Assembly: GCF_014274465.1 (NCBI RefSeq)
Contig: NZ_CP060394.1
Span: 5,332,001 to 5,396,000 of the forward strand
DNA length: 64,000 bases
Reading direction: 5' to 3'
Origin: Alloacidobacterium dinghuense
Lineage (GTDB): Bacteria > Acidobacteriota > Terriglobia > Terriglobales > Acidobacteriaceae
Shown: piece by piece, positions 54,671 to 64,000 of the stretch
How the letters are laid out: each line of letters opens with the position of its first letter
How positions within the stretch are numbered: the first letter of the stretch is position 1
The notes under the pieces: generated by a model
Seen by the model: only the letters and a program-made list of their open reading frames with translations
Told to the model about the DNA's origin: nothing
Database searches by the model: none
Program-made: the position numbers and the translations under genes

Positions 54671-55996
54671 TTACCTGGAACCGTAAGTGACGTGCCAGAT
54701 CGATCCCGAGCCATCATCGGTCACGAAGAGCGATCCATCATGGGCGACAGTTACTCCTACCGGACGCCCCCACACATGACCATCCGCAGTTGTGAAGCCT
54801 GTCAGAAAGTCTTCATATTCGCCCGTTGCTTTGCCATCGTGCATCGGTACGCGGATGACTTCGTAGCCGGCTCTGTTGGCCTTATTCCAGGAGCCATGCT
54901 CTGCGGCGAACGCGTCGCCCTTGTACTCGGCAGGAAACTGCGAGCCTTCATAGAAGTTCATTTCAAGGGAGGCAAAGTGAGGTTGCAGCAGAACGTCCGG
55001 CGTGATGACCTTTGTCTTCAACTCCGGATGTGTGCCTTGAAGTCGCGGATCCTGGTTCTGTCCCATGTACCACCACGGCCAGCCATAAAAGCCATCTTCT
55101 TCGATGTGGGTGACATAGTCAGGGACAAGATTGTCGCCCAGCATGTCGCGCTCATTGGTCGAGCACCATAGCTGCCCTGTGGTCGGGTTAATGGCCTCAC
55201 CTACACAATTGCGAATGCCATACGCGTAGATCTTGATGAATTTTCCTTCGGGCGTGAACTCCAGTACATCAGCTCTGTGAAATTCTTCCGGATGCGTATC
55301 CGGGTCATCGACGTTCGAGTGCGATCCAACGGAGACGAACATCTTTGTGCCGTCCTTCGAGAAGACGATGTCGCGTGTCCAGTGACCGCCTCCGCGCAGG
55401 CGCCCGCCGCCGGGGAGATCGGCGAGTTTTTCTGCGGACCCGCGTGCTTTCAGGTCGCCGTTCTTGTAGGGGAAACGTACGACTGAGTCGGTGTTCCCGA
55501 TATAAACCCATTTTGGGTCTGGTCCGGATGGATAAAAGGCAATGCCGAAGGGTTGACTGAGGCCGTCGGCAAATTTCTCCATCTGCTTCGGTTTGCCGCT
55601 CGCGCCTACTCCCCGGAAAACCATAATCTCATTGCTGGAACTCATGGCCACAAAAAGATCGCCGTTGGGAGCAGTGCGAATCAGCCTCGGCTGGTTCAAA
55701 CCATCTGCGTAGAGCGATACTTTGAATCCTGCCGGAGCCTGCGGCCATGCGCCATCGGGACGCTTGACCATATCCGCGCCATTATCAACCCCTTTCGTGG
55801 CGTAGGGTTGAGGAAGATCAGCTACCGTTATCTTGCGGCGGACGCCCGGTTTCTCCTGTGTGTAATCAGTGAACGCTGTCTTTCCCGTGATGACAGAAGG
55901 CGGCGGCGGGCCGTCGGCATACAGAGCGGGAACCGACAATGCAATAGCAACATACGTCGCCGCAACCGCAGCAACGCTCAGGGATTGTCTCCTCAT
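54671..55996 (-). CDS. PQQ-dependent sugar dehydrogenase-like protein
   Basis: A 441-residue exported protein: signal peptide (LSVAAVAATYVAIALSVPAL), then a six-bladed propeller of the soluble glucose/sorbosone dehydrogenase family (NQPRLIRTAPNGDLFVAMSS, SQPFGIAFYP, TRDIVFSKDGTKMFVSVGSH, GIRNCVGEAINPTTGQLWCS, AAEHGSWNKANRAGYEVIRV, DGSLFVTDDGSGSIWHVTY). Oxidation of an aldose with PQQ is the family activity; PQQ synthesis genes are not in the window. Confidence 0.88.
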   Translation of the reverse strand: MRRQSLSVAAVAATYVAIALSVPALYADGPPPPSVITGKTAFTDYTQEKPGVRRKITVADLPQPYATKGVDNGADMVKRPDGAWPQAPAGFKVSLYADGLNQPRLIRTAPNGDLFVAMSSSNEIMVFRGVGASGKPKQMEKFADGLSQPFGIAFYPSGPDPKWVYIGNTDSVVRFPYKNGDLKARGSAEKLADLPGGGRLRGGGHWTRDIVFSKDGTKMFVSVGSHSNVDDPDTHPEEFHRADVLEFTPEGKFIKIYAYGIRNCVGEAINPTTGQLWCSTNERDMLGDNLVPDYVTHIEEDGFYGWPWWYMGQNQDPRLQGTHPELKTKVITPDVLLQPHFASLEMNFYEGSQFPAEYKGDAFAAEHGSWNKANRAGYEVIRVPMHDGKATGEYEDFLTGFTTADGHVWGRPVGVTVAHDGSLFVTDDGSGSIWHVTYGSR

Positions 55997-56096
55997 ACTT
56001 CCAGATCCTCCAGGGTCGGTTAGGGGTTCAGCAGGCGTGCGGGAGCGAGCTTGAGTGGTCTAACCACTCTAGTTTTGACTATATCGTAGTCGCCAA

Positions 56097-57104
56097 TTAT
56101 TTGCTGCCACCGGCAGGCGCCAGCGGAGCCTGCATTTTTCCCGGCGGCGTGACAAGTCGTTCCAGCAATTGCGGGGTTACGGTGGCGTGCAGTACCGCGC
56201 GATCCCTATGATGCTCAATCTGAATGCTATCGAGCAACGGTCTCAGTTCTGCATCGGTTATGCCGGGAGCGGCCGCCTCCGCATTGCGTGCAAAATTCAG
56301 CAGCATCCTGAGCGAATCGGCTGACGAAGCGGCCGCCTCCTCGGTTGGAGCGATTTCCTCGATGCGCAATCGCAAAGATCCAGTCCACCGAAGCGAGGCA
56401 ATGAACGTGGAATCGAAGGTGATTGGCAGTTTGAGGCCGAAAATGCTCACATTCCCGCTATCTCCAAAGGGAAGACCGATCTGTCCGATACCCCAGGCGA
56501 GTGAGAGCAGCGGCACCTCTTCATAGTGATCGGTTAGGAGGCTGGAACCGGCAAACGGCAGCGCCGCAGTGCGGTATCGATCGAGTATGGAGTGGATTTG
56601 CTCCGAAGTTGGCGTGTTGCTCACTGCAACCATGTCATAGCCAGGCAGCGTGACACGCACGGTGCGTCCATCGCTGGGGATGCTGTAAATGATGTGTCCA
56701 GCGTAGTTTTCTCGTGAAGTCGACAGACCTTCGAGGTAATGGGTGAGCCTTCGCCCGTCAAAGTGGCCAACGAAGACCTCCGAGAAGGCGACAAGGCCAT
56801 TGGGCCCCGCTGGATCAGGCATGCGATGCAGCGCGAAGGCGGCTTCATCCAGATCGCGCTCGAACTGAATGCCTGTGGCATCGATGAAGCTCTGGTAATC
56901 AGGATCATGCGTCACCGGATGTTGATCAAAGTGTGTGACGGTTCGTATCGGGCGGAGGTTCAGATATACGATGCCGTCAGACTCCGGCAGCAGTCGCGCG
57001 GCCTCCGGCGGGGCTTTCATGCGCAGGTAGAAGGCAACTAGCAATAGCAGGAGAATGACCACAACCACACCGATCGTGATCCTCGTGCGCCTGCGAATTC
57101 TCAA
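56097..57104 (-). CDS. Membrane-anchored hypothetical protein
   Basis: A 335-residue protein with a basic N-terminus and a single hydrophobic helix (TIGVVVVILLLLLVAFYLRM). The extracytoplasmic remainder (LPESDGIVYLNLRPIRTVTH, DPDYQSFIDATGIQFERDLD, EEVPLLSLAWGIGQIGLPFG) resembles the DUF3352-like surface proteins I know from acidobacteria, but only loosely. It diverges from the kinase gene at 57221, so the two may share a regulatory region. Confidence 0.7.
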   Translation of the reverse strand: MRIRRRTRITIGVVVVILLLLLVAFYLRMKAPPEAARLLPESDGIVYLNLRPIRTVTHFDQHPVTHDPDYQSFIDATGIQFERDLDEAAFALHRMPDPAGPNGLVAFSEVFVGHFDGRRLTHYLEGLSTSRENYAGHIIYSIPSDGRTVRVTLPGYDMVAVSNTPTSEQIHSILDRYRTAALPFAGSSLLTDHYEEVPLLSLAWGIGQIGLPFGDSGNVSIFGLKLPITFDSTFIASLRWTGSLRLRIEEIAPTEEAAASSADSLRMLLNFARNAEAAAPGITDAELRPLLDSIQIEHHRDRAVLHATVTPQLLERLVTPPGKMQAPLAPAGGSK

Positions 57105-57220
57105 GATCTCTCCTTGGTGACCATTCCATCATCTCATTCGGTGCGCTGGCAAAGCATCAGGGAGTTGTTCTTAGTAATTGCTGGCGGTTGGCTGCTTCAA
57201 GCAGAATGATTGCAGGGCCT

Positions 57221-58357
57221 ATGGCATTTGAAATTGGACAACGGGTAGGGGACTACGAAGTGGTCAGCGCGCTGGGGTCTGGCGGTCTTGGCGAGGTTTA
57301 CGAAGTACGCCACACCATCTCACAGCGCTGCGAAGCCATGAAGATTCTACTTCCTGGCCAGATTGCAACTCCGGAACTAGCGGAGCGTTTTCGACGTGAG
57401 ATTCAGCTGCTGGGAGCGCTGAACCATCCACACATCGCTGCGCTGCACAATGCGTTTTATTCTGACGGTCAACTCATCATGATCATGGAACTGGTCAATG
57501 GGGAAACCCTGCGAGCCAGAAGCATGCGGATGCGCATGCCCGTGCCTGAAGTCATACGGTATGCGCGGCAAATACTTTCGGCGCTCGATTATGCGCATGG
57601 CCGGGGCGTAGTTCATCGGGACATCAAGCCTTCGAACATCATGATCACGAGTGAAAACGAGATAAAGCTTGTCGATTTCGGGATTGCAATCGGCGCGCAC
57701 TCAGCCGAACTGACTGCGCCGGGCTTCATGCTCGGATCGGTAAACTATATGTCGCCCGAGCAGATCGCCGGCGACAAGGCTACGCTGCGGTCGGATATCT
57801 ATTCTGTGGGGGTAACGCTCTACGAGATTCTGACTGGATGGCTTCCCGTCAAGGGCAGCAACAATCTTGAGATCATGCGTTCGCATCTGAACGACCGCCC
57901 CACCGCGCCCATACATTTGAATCCCCGCCTTCCGGTAGAACTTTCGAATGTTCTTCTGAAGGCTTTGGAGAAGACGCCGGAAGGGAGATTCGCCAGTGCT
58001 CTGAGCTTTCTCGCAGCGCTTGATCTTATTCCTGCTGCCGCAATGCGGGAAGCCTTCTCGGTTGAGACCACGGCGCTGCATATTCCCAGCGGAGCACCGG
58101 TTGGGGCCGTGCAACCTGTGGAGCAACGCGCGAGCGGCACTTCATCGCAGCAACAAAAGAGTGCAAGCCAGATTGCCGCATTTCCGCTCGATGACATCAG
58201 TAGGAAACTGGCGGTTTACATCGGCCCGATTGCAACCGTTGTGGTGCGCAAGCTGGCTCCGAAGTGCACAAACCTGAACCAGCTTTATCAGGAGGCGGCA
58301 TCGCACATCCCCTCAGAAAAAGACAGGCAGAAATTCCTACAATCGAAGCACAACTAG
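57221..58357 (+). CDS. Serine/threonine protein kinase (PASTA-less, soluble)
   Basis: A 378-residue Hanks-type kinase with no membrane helix. Catalytic features: glycine loop GSGGLGEVYEV, Lys41 in EAMKIL, HRDIKPSN (His132-Asp134) and DFG (Asp152), then GSVNYMSPEQI. After the kinase domain (to about residue 275) comes a linker and a C-terminal segment (DISRKLAVYIGPIATVVVRK, then CTNLNQLYQEAASHIPSEKD) that I have seen as a small helical tail domain in related kinases. Start MAFEIGQRVGDYE is inferred from the family; an ATG five codons upstream and a TTG before it are alternatives. Confidence 0.93.
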   Translation: MAFEIGQRVGDYEVVSALGSGGLGEVYEVRHTISQRCEAMKILLPGQIATPELAERFRREIQLLGALNHPHIAALHNAFYSDGQLIMIMELVNGETLRARSMRMRMPVPEVIRYARQILSALDYAHGRGVVHRDIKPSNIMITSENEIKLVDFGIAIGAHSAELTAPGFMLGSVNYMSPEQIAGDKATLRSDIYSVGVTLYEILTGWLPVKGSNNLEIMRSHLNDRPTAPIHLNPRLPVELSNVLLKALEKTPEGRFASALSFLAALDLIPAAAMREAFSVETTALHIPSGAPVGAVQPVEQRASGTSSQQQKSASQIAAFPLDDISRKLAVYIGPIATVVVRKLAPKCTNLNQLYQEAASHIPSEKDRQKFLQSKHN

Positions 58358-58893
58358 GGAGTGCTGGCTGCTGCTGATCGGGGGTGCAGGATCATCTCTG
58401 CGATCTCCTCGACTCGTTCGAGCGTGATGCCGCTGCGCTGCTCGATCCCGAGTGGGTGGTCTGGATCGGAGACGGTGAAATGCGGCCGCCATCCTATCGG
58501 CTGCGTGTGTACGTTCACTTCAAGATTGATCGTGTTGCCGAATGGGAACAACTCGGTGTTTAGCCAGCCAGGGAAAGCAGGCTCCATCTCGCGCCCCTGC
58601 GTGTTCCACAAACCGTTTGCTCGGATAAAGTTCTTAGGGCTGATCTCAGCCCATACTCCCCAAACAAATAATTCGTTGGTCCCGATCACAGGCACAACAA
58701 TGCGTCCACGCAAATAAAAATCCCGGCTGTCAATGACACACTGATCGGGTGTGATGACTACCCGTTTTTCTAATTCGTCGGGTGGAATCGCGGTCACGGC
58801 AACCGGAGCCTTGACACTGTAACTCAACGGCAGAACATCATGCCGCTCTCCGCAGACCCGGCACGCAAAGCCGCTTTTGAGTTCACTGCCCAT
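58354..58893 (-). CDS. DUF2199 family protein
   Basis: A 179-residue soluble protein with a zinc-ribbon-like FACRVCGERH at the N-terminus, VVITPDQCVIDSRDFYLRGR and VWGVWAEISPKNFIRANGLW in the middle, typical of DUF2199. Function unknown. Its stop overlaps the kinase stop in convergent orientation by four bases. Confidence 0.85.
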   Translation of the reverse strand: MGSELKSGFACRVCGERHDVLPLSYSVKAPVAVTAIPPDELEKRVVITPDQCVIDSRDFYLRGRIVVPVIGTNELFVWGVWAEISPKNFIRANGLWNTQGREMEPAFPGWLNTELFPFGNTINLEVNVHTQPIGWRPHFTVSDPDHPLGIEQRSGITLERVEEIAEMILHPRSAAASTP

Positions 58894-58927
58894 GGTTCGA
58901 TTTTTTCACAAACCATGAGCAGCTTCT

Positions 58928-59803
58928 CTACTCGTTCAACATCTCCATCGCCTTCTTCAGGCTGGTGTGCATGCGATTGAACGACGTTGTGACTTCAGCG
59001 ATTTCATCCTTGCCCTTTACCGGCAGCGGTGGCTGATCGATATCGCCGGTGCTGATGAGATCTGCCGATGCGCTTACCTTGCGCAGGGGCCGAATCACGA
59101 TGAAATACATGCCCAGATCGATGAGCACAATTGTGGCGAGGAAGATAGATCCAAGAGTAATCAGCAGGTTGCGGAAGCCTTCATCGGCGATCTTAATCGG
59201 GACTGACATGGGAACGGTGATGATCTGCGATCCCACAATCTCATTCAGCTTCCAACCAAAACCATTCTGAGAGCCATAGCGCTTGATGAGCGCTTTGGGA
59301 GCAATGCCGGGAGTGCTGTGACACGTTAGACACCCCTGTTCGGCGACAATCGGGTGCGCCAGATAAAGCGTGGGTCCGACCGGGCTCTCACGTTCGCCGT
59401 AAAACTCTTTCGCGCTCGGATTATTACGGAAATAGTTGATGATGTCCGCTTGCCAGTCCTCGGCGCGATCGACAAGATTCGTCGGATTTAGCGTGGCTTC
59501 CTTATACGTGTAGTCGGGAAAATTCTTGCGCAGGCGATTGAATGTAACCGTCGCGGCATAGAAAGGGATGGTCTGCGGCAGAAAGGTATTCGCATGCTCC
59601 GGCGTGGATTCAAGAATAGGGCTGATCTCTTCTTCGGTGTAGCTGCGCGTTGCGTTTGCGCCGGCGGACATCAACTCAGCCTGGTTCAGGACAACCTTCT
59701 TCGCGTCGTCCATGAGAAAACTTCGTGCGTTGACAGCAATCAGAGCCAAGCCAAGGCCAAAAACAACGATCAGAAGAAGATTGAACTTCGCGAGTAGTTT
59801 CAT
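58928..59803 (-). CDS. Haem-binding DUF3365 (Tll0287-like) plus HAMP protein
   Basis: A 291-residue membrane protein: an N-terminal helix (FNLLLIVVFGLGLALIAVNA), an extracytoplasmic Tll0287-like domain with one CxxCH haem site (C158-C161-H162 in EQGCLTCHSTPG), a second helix (LLITLGSIFLATIVLIDLGM) and a HAMP domain (VIRPLRKVSASADLISTGDI) ending just after it. There is no kinase or cyclase output domain. Related proteins sense redox or gas ligands and signal through the HAMP. The next gene on the same strand is the DUF2199 protein 34 bases on; the kinase beyond is convergent. Confidence 0.85.
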   Translation of the reverse strand: MKLLAKFNLLLIVVFGLGLALIAVNARSFLMDDAKKVVLNQAELMSAGANATRSYTEEEISPILESTPEHANTFLPQTIPFYAATVTFNRLRKNFPDYTYKEATLNPTNLVDRAEDWQADIINYFRNNPSAKEFYGERESPVGPTLYLAHPIVAEQGCLTCHSTPGIAPKALIKRYGSQNGFGWKLNEIVGSQIITVPMSVPIKIADEGFRNLLITLGSIFLATIVLIDLGMYFIVIRPLRKVSASADLISTGDIDQPPLPVKGKDEIAEVTTSFNRMHTSLKKAMEMLNE

Positions 59804-59960
59804 TCAGTGAGATCCCTTGTGCGCATTACAGCACAGAGGAACTGCGTGGGGACATATTTTCGTCGCGCGGAGAAACGAAGGTACCATCTCCTGTATATGA
59901 ATGCGTTTCTTCAAAGTTAAGCTGATTGTTAAGCGGCTTTAGCCCGGCAACGGAGCGATC

Positions 59961-60680
59961 ATGCGCATTGCGGTCCTATCTGACATTCACGGCAATCGGA
60001 CCGCATTTGAAGCGGTTCTTGCAGACCTGCGCGAGGTCTCACCCGACCTGATTTTGCACGGGGGTGACCTGGCTCATGGTGGATCGGCCCCGGCAGAAAT
60101 TGTGGACTGCATTCGCGATCTTGGCCGGCAGGGGGTGGTCGGCAATACGGATGAAATGCTCGTGATGCCAGAGTCGTTGGAGGAATTTGCGAGTGAGATG
60201 CCACACCTGCAGCGCCTTTTTTCCGTCATTCGCGAGATGGCGGACGTGACTCGTGAAGCCCTGGGAGAGGAGCGGCTTGCATGGCTGGGTGCTTTGCCGC
60301 GGAGCCAGATTCTTACTCCCATGGCGCTTGTACACGCCTGTCCCGAGAGCCTCTGGCGCGCGCCCGCGCTGGAAGCTGGAGACGAGGAATTGGAGTCGGT
60401 CTATGGGGTGCTCGGTCAACCCGTTGCCGTCTACGCTCACATTCACCGGTCTTACATCCGAAAACTCGCCAGAGTAACCATCGTCAATACCGGTAGCGTG
60501 AGCCTTTCTTACGATGGCGATCCGCGCGCCGCCTACCTCTTGCTCAATGACTTCAACCCGGAAATCCGGCGTGTCGAATACGACGTGAACCGGGAAATTC
60601 AGGCGCTTGTTGGCTGTGGGCTTCCGCACGCTGACTGGATCGGGAAAACATTGCAAAATGGCCGTTTCCAGATGCCATAG
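59961..60680 (+). CDS. Metallophosphoesterase (YfcE/MJ0936-like)
   Basis: A 239-residue calcineurin-like phosphoesterase. Metal-site motifs: SDIHGN at residues 7-12, GGDLAHGG, GNTDE and AHIHRS in place of the usual GHTH. Substrate may be a cyclic nucleotide or phosphodiester; not decided by the sequence. ATG follows CGGAGCG. The tRNA cluster begins about 100 bases downstream. Confidence 0.85.
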   Translation: MRIAVLSDIHGNRTAFEAVLADLREVSPDLILHGGDLAHGGSAPAEIVDCIRDLGRQGVVGNTDEMLVMPESLEEFASEMPHLQRLFSVIREMADVTREALGEERLAWLGALPRSQILTPMALVHACPESLWRAPALEAGDEELESVYGVLGQPVAVYAHIHRSYIRKLARVTIVNTGSVSLSYDGDPRAAYLLLNDFNPEIRRVEYDVNREIQALVGCGLPHADWIGKTLQNGRFQMP

Positions 60681-60785
60681 CCGCTCGTTGCGAAGCGTCT
60701 CCGCGTGTGATAACCTTTCATTCTGTACGCCTCTTCCAGCTGACGCCTTGGTGTCTTTGGAAACAGGAGTATGAGGCTGTTCGGG

Positions 60786-60861
<76 letters not shown>

Positions 60862-61019
60862 AATCCTAAAGCCTCGCAAGAGAAGCGTGAGTTCGATTGG
60901 CGCGAGCCATCCGCAGTCATTCCACCTGACAGCGTCCTTGAGAAGCCGGAGTGTTTTTAGGTCTCCGAAGGACAGTTGGTGTCTGACGGAAGTGGAAAGC
61001 TTGCACCAGCAGGGTGTTT

Positions 61020-61107
61020 GCACAGGTGGCCGAGTGGTTAATGGCAGCAGACTGTAAATCTGCCGCTCCTAGGAGCTACGGAGGTTCGAATCCTCCCCTG
61101 TGCACCA
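61020..61107 (+). tRNA. tRNA-Tyr (GUA)
   Basis: An 88-base class II tRNA: acceptor GCACAGG/CCTGTGC, anticodon arm with GTA in GCAGACTGTAAATCTGC, a long variable arm (CTCCTAGGAG), T arm GAGGTTCGAATCCTC and encoded ACCA end. Confidence 0.97.
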
Positions 61108-61178
61108 TGAGATGTAGCAGCACCAGTAAGATTTCAAGCTGAGAAGCTTAGATTGTAGTCGGGAAGCGGGTTTCATCT

Positions 61179-61367
61179 ATGCAGGTTCGAGGTTGGAGGC
61201 GCAAAGCGGTTGCGCTCCTCGTTCTGAGCGTGCTCGCTGCCTTGGCGTGGGGCACCATGAATTCCGGCAAGGTTCGCATGCTGGTCTTCGTGCTGCTCGG
61301 CGGGTTTGCTCTTCGAATTCTGCTGACAGCGGGTCGGCAGTACGATGAGGAAGAGAATCCGCAGTAG
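61179..61367 (+). CDS. Small membrane protein between tRNA genes
   Basis: A 62-residue protein with two hydrophobic segments (AVALLVLSVLAALAWG and VRMLVFVLLGGFALRILL) and an acidic tail (YDEEENPQ). No family is recognised. The ribosome binding site is weak. The amphipathic pattern and clean frame between two tRNAs make it plausible. Confidence 0.45.
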   Translation: MQVRGWRRKAVALLVLSVLAALAWGTMNSGKVRMLVFVLLGGFALRILLTAGRQYDEEENPQ

Positions 61368-61381
61368 GTGTTGGTAAGCAG

Positions 61382-61457
<76 letters not shown>

Positions 61458-61477
61458 GGATTGGGAAAAGCGCCCGA

Positions 61478-61505
61478 GGCCGACAGTGGAAAAATGCTGT
61501 CGGCC
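61478..61505. terminator. Hairpin after tRNA-Thr (GGU)
   Basis: GGCCGACAG and CTGTCGGCC form a nine-base perfect stem around TGGAAAAATG, 20 bases past the tRNA. It may end or process the tRNA transcript; no T run follows. Confidence 0.5.
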
Positions 61506-61564
61506 CTGTAGCGTGTAAGTCAAGGCGATTGGCGGGCGTGAACGGAGTGGGAGCCCGCCGCCGA

Positions 61565-61591
61565 GATCCTGAGCGCATTGCGCGAAGGACC
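61565..61591 (-). repeat. Possible degenerate copy of the dispersed repeat
   Basis: GATCCTGAGCGCATTGCGCG AAGGACC resembles the inverse complement of the GATCCTTCGC...GCTCAGGAT family at 24360 and 39272, lacking the ATGACA end. It lies between tRNA-Thr (GGU) and tRNA-Gly. Confidence 0.5.
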
Positions 61592-61620
61592 AGGCGATAA
61601 CAAGGGGCGAGCGGTAAGTA

Positions 61621-61695
61621 GCGGGAGTAACTCAGTGGTAGAGTCACAGCCTTCCAAGCTGTTGGTCGCGGGTCCGATTCCCGTCTCCCGCTCCA
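61621..61695 (+). tRNA. tRNA-Gly (UCC)
   Basis: A 75-base cloverleaf: acceptor GCGGGAG/CTCCCGC, anticodon arm CAGCCTTCCAAGCTG with TCC anticodon and encoded CCA. The T arm reads GCGGG-TCCGATT-CCCGT, so position 55 is C where U (pseudouridine) is nearly universal, and the outer stem pair is G-U. Confidence 0.95.
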
Positions 61696-61726
61696 GATTT
61701 TAAGTAAGCGGAGTTCGTAGCAAGCA

Positions 61727-62035
61727 ATGTTCGAGCAGGCGGTTCTTCCGGTTCAGGACGAGAAGACTTTTGCCGAAGTGGAAAAGGCATTGCACGACGC
61801 CTTTGCTCCGGCGAATGCGGCGAAGTTTCTTCGTCAGGTGGAAAAGGCGAAACTGCGGGCCCGTCAGTTTGAGGCCATCTTGGCGCACGGATTTCTCGGC
61901 GCAAAGACGCCAGCGCTGTATGGCTCGCTGGGTGACTCTGACCGAGGGCAGGTTCGCGAAATGTACCTCGGACTGGTTGAGCACGTCGCGCCCGAGGTGC
62001 GAGCGAAGTATTTGAAGGTGTACGCGTATTACTGA
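61727..62035 (+). CDS. Hypothetical protein upstream of tuf
   Basis: A 102-residue, mostly helical soluble protein (EKTFAEVEKALHDAFAPANA, KFLRQVEKAKLRARQFEAIL, GQVREMYLGLVEHVAPEVRA). No family is recognised. It stands between tRNA-Gly and the monooxygenase-like gene. The frame is clean, but the ribosome binding site is poor. Confidence 0.6.
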   Translation: MFEQAVLPVQDEKTFAEVEKALHDAFAPANAAKFLRQVEKAKLRARQFEAILAHGFLGAKTPALYGSLGDSDRGQVREMYLGLVEHVAPEVRAKYLKVYAYY

Positions 62036-62042
62036 AGAGTTT

Positions 62043-62369
62043 GTGTTTGCGCACGCTTCCGAACCCAGTGTTTACGTGGTGATGTGGGAGTTCGAGGTGC
62101 GCTCGGGTTGTGAGGAAGCTTTTGTTGAAGCTTACTCCCCGACAGGTGTTTGGGCTCGGTTGTTTCGGAAGTCTCCGGAGTTTCTGGGCGTGGAATTAGT
62201 GCGGAGCGTCAAGCATCCCTTACGGTTTTTCACTCTGGATGCATGGACGTCGCGCGCAGCGTTTGAAGGCTTTCGGCAGGAATATTGCGAAAGCTACGAG
62301 ACGCTGGACGTGAAGCTGGCAGGATTAACGGAGTGGGAGCGTCGGATCGGCGCATTTCCTTCCGAGTAG
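62043..62369 (+). CDS. Antibiotic-biosynthesis-monooxygenase-like (ABM) protein
   Basis: A 108-residue dimeric-alpha-beta-barrel protein: VYVVMWEFEVRSGCEEAFVE, then FLGVELVRSVKHPLRFFTLD and AWTSRAAFEGFRQEYCESYE fit the ABM/YgiN fold. The role could be quinol oxidation or another small-molecule oxidation; no co-factor or partner is visible. It starts seven bases after the preceding gene, and tuf follows 15 bases after its stop, so the three are likely cotranscribed. Confidence 0.75.
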   Translation: MFAHASEPSVYVVMWEFEVRSGCEEAFVEAYSPTGVWARLFRKSPEFLGVELVRSVKHPLRFFTLDAWTSRAAFEGFRQEYCESYETLDVKLAGLTEWERRIGAFPSE

Positions 62370-62384
62370 ATTAGGAGACTCGCA

Positions 62385-63572
<1,188 letters not shown>

Positions 63573-63597
63573 GACTGGCCGTAAACGAAGTTCAGTG

Positions 63598-63625
63598 AGT
63601 CAGCGGAGTTGAGTTTCCGCTGACT
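63598..63625 (+). terminator. Stem-loop between tuf and rpmG
   Basis: AGTCAGCGGA and TCCGCTGACT form a ten-base perfect stem around GTTGAGTT, 25 bases after tuf. There is no T run, so it may be an attenuating or processing signal rather than a strong terminator. Confidence 0.6.
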
Positions 63626-63687
63626 ACGGAAAGATTGAATTAGCGATTCCAGGGACGTGCTTCCCGGCAATCGGTTAGGATAAAGAG

Positions 63688-63837
63688 ATGCGCGAAATTG
63701 TGACATTACAGTGTCCGGTGTGCAAGGAACGGAATTATTCGACGACGAAGAACAAAAAGACGACCACAGGCCGTCTCGAGTTCTCGAAGTTCTGCAAGCG
63801 TTGCCGCAAGCACACGGACCACAAAGAAACCAAGTAA
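63688..63837 (+). CDS. rpmG: 50S ribosomal protein L33
   Basis: A 49-residue L33 ([20 protein letters not shown], then [20 protein letters not shown]) with both zinc-binding CxxC pairs, so it is the C+ form. It is too short for ordinary ORF length cut-offs. ATG at 63688, TAA at 63835-63837. It sits between tuf and tRNA-Trp as in many bacteria. Confidence 0.97.
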   Translation: MREIVTLQCPVCKERNYSTTKNKKTTTGRLEFSKFCKRCRKHTDHKETK

Positions 63838-63893
63838 GTATTTTGGTTGTTCAGGGCGCCCGAGAGGGCGCGATTGCCTGGACGGCCAGTCCC

Positions 63894-63969
63894 AGGGGCG
63901 TAAGCTCAACGGTTAAACTGTCGGTCTCCAAAACCGAACTTGGGGGTTCGAATCCCTCCGCCCCTGCCA
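63894..63969 (+). tRNA. tRNA-Trp (CCA)
   Basis: A 76-base cloverleaf: acceptor AGGGGCG/CGCCCCT, anticodon arm CGGTCTCCAAAACCG with CCA anticodon, T arm GGGGGTTCGAATCCCTC and encoded CCA. secE would be expected just beyond the window. Confidence 0.98.
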
Positions 63970-64000
63970 GATTTGAATGCAGCCGCAACCGCTGCCGGGA

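Noticed and set aside
63856-63871. GCGCCC-GAGA-GGGCGC hairpin between rpmG and tRNA-Trp
   Set aside because: Short, with no T tract; probably a minor transcript structure and not worth a separate feature.

Overview
The window looks like a chromosomal segment of an acidobacterium (Acidobacteriota, probably class Terriglobia). The strongest signs are four tandem ATPase-less MacB/FtsX-type permeases (the acidobacterial duplicated orphan permease type), an ABC permease fused to an M1 aminopeptidase, a beta-propeller sensor kinase, and several small proteins of types I know mainly from that phylum. No phage, integrase, transposase or CRISPR array was seen. Most genes lie on the minus strand. Family assignments rest on motifs read by eye, not on database searches.

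Layout. 1-2.6 kb: a small unknown protein, two alpha/beta hydrolases (the haloperoxidase is broken by two opposite frameshifts) and a sigma-region-4-like protein. 2.8-8.1 kb: a minus-strand module of GH16-like lipoprotein, propeller histidine kinase, response regulator and DoxX-like membrane protein. 8.2-12.7 kb: ABC ATPase plus permease/aminopeptidase. 12.9-24.3 kb: two pentapeptide-repeat proteins, MsrB, MnmG (carrying a repeat-derived insert), a glycosyltransferase, a coiled-coil membrane protein, a Tat-type amidase, a DUF4239-like protein and an ornithine cyclodeaminase-like enzyme. 24.4-26.1 kb: the primary sigma factor rpoD. 26.7-37.7 kb: an orphan DUF6402-like protein and the four-permease array. 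37.8-41.4 kb: small membrane protein, BaiN-like flavoprotein, fatty acid desaturase, PIN/TRAM protein.

41.5-45.3 kb holds a set resembling mycobacterial thiocarboxylate-dependent cysteine synthesis: CysM-type synthase, JAMM peptidase (Mec-like), ubiquitin-like carrier (CysO-like) and a MoeZ-type activating enzyme with rhodanese domain. A secreted protein of unknown function sits inside the cluster, and the carrier ends in Gly-Gly-Arg rather than Gly-Gly. 45.4-53 kb is mostly housekeeping: RsmI, an M50 protease homologue whose HExxH reads RExxR, RsmD, then thiL-gltX-phosphatase-unknown as a tight run. 53.2-60.7 kb: M23 peptidase, cupin, PQQ-type sugar dehydrogenase, Ser/Thr kinase, DUF2199 protein, a haem-binding DUF3365-HAMP protein and a metallophosphoesterase. 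60.8-64 kb is the translation locus: tRNA-Thr, tRNA-Tyr, tRNA-Thr, tRNA-Gly, two small genes, tuf, rpmG and tRNA-Trp, the usual lead-in to secE-nusG.

The most unusual signals are the Gly-Gly-Arg carrier beside its JAMM peptidase, the palindromic-repeat insert inside mnmG (a family with dispersed copies elsewhere in the window), the apparent pseudo-site-2-protease, and the permease array.
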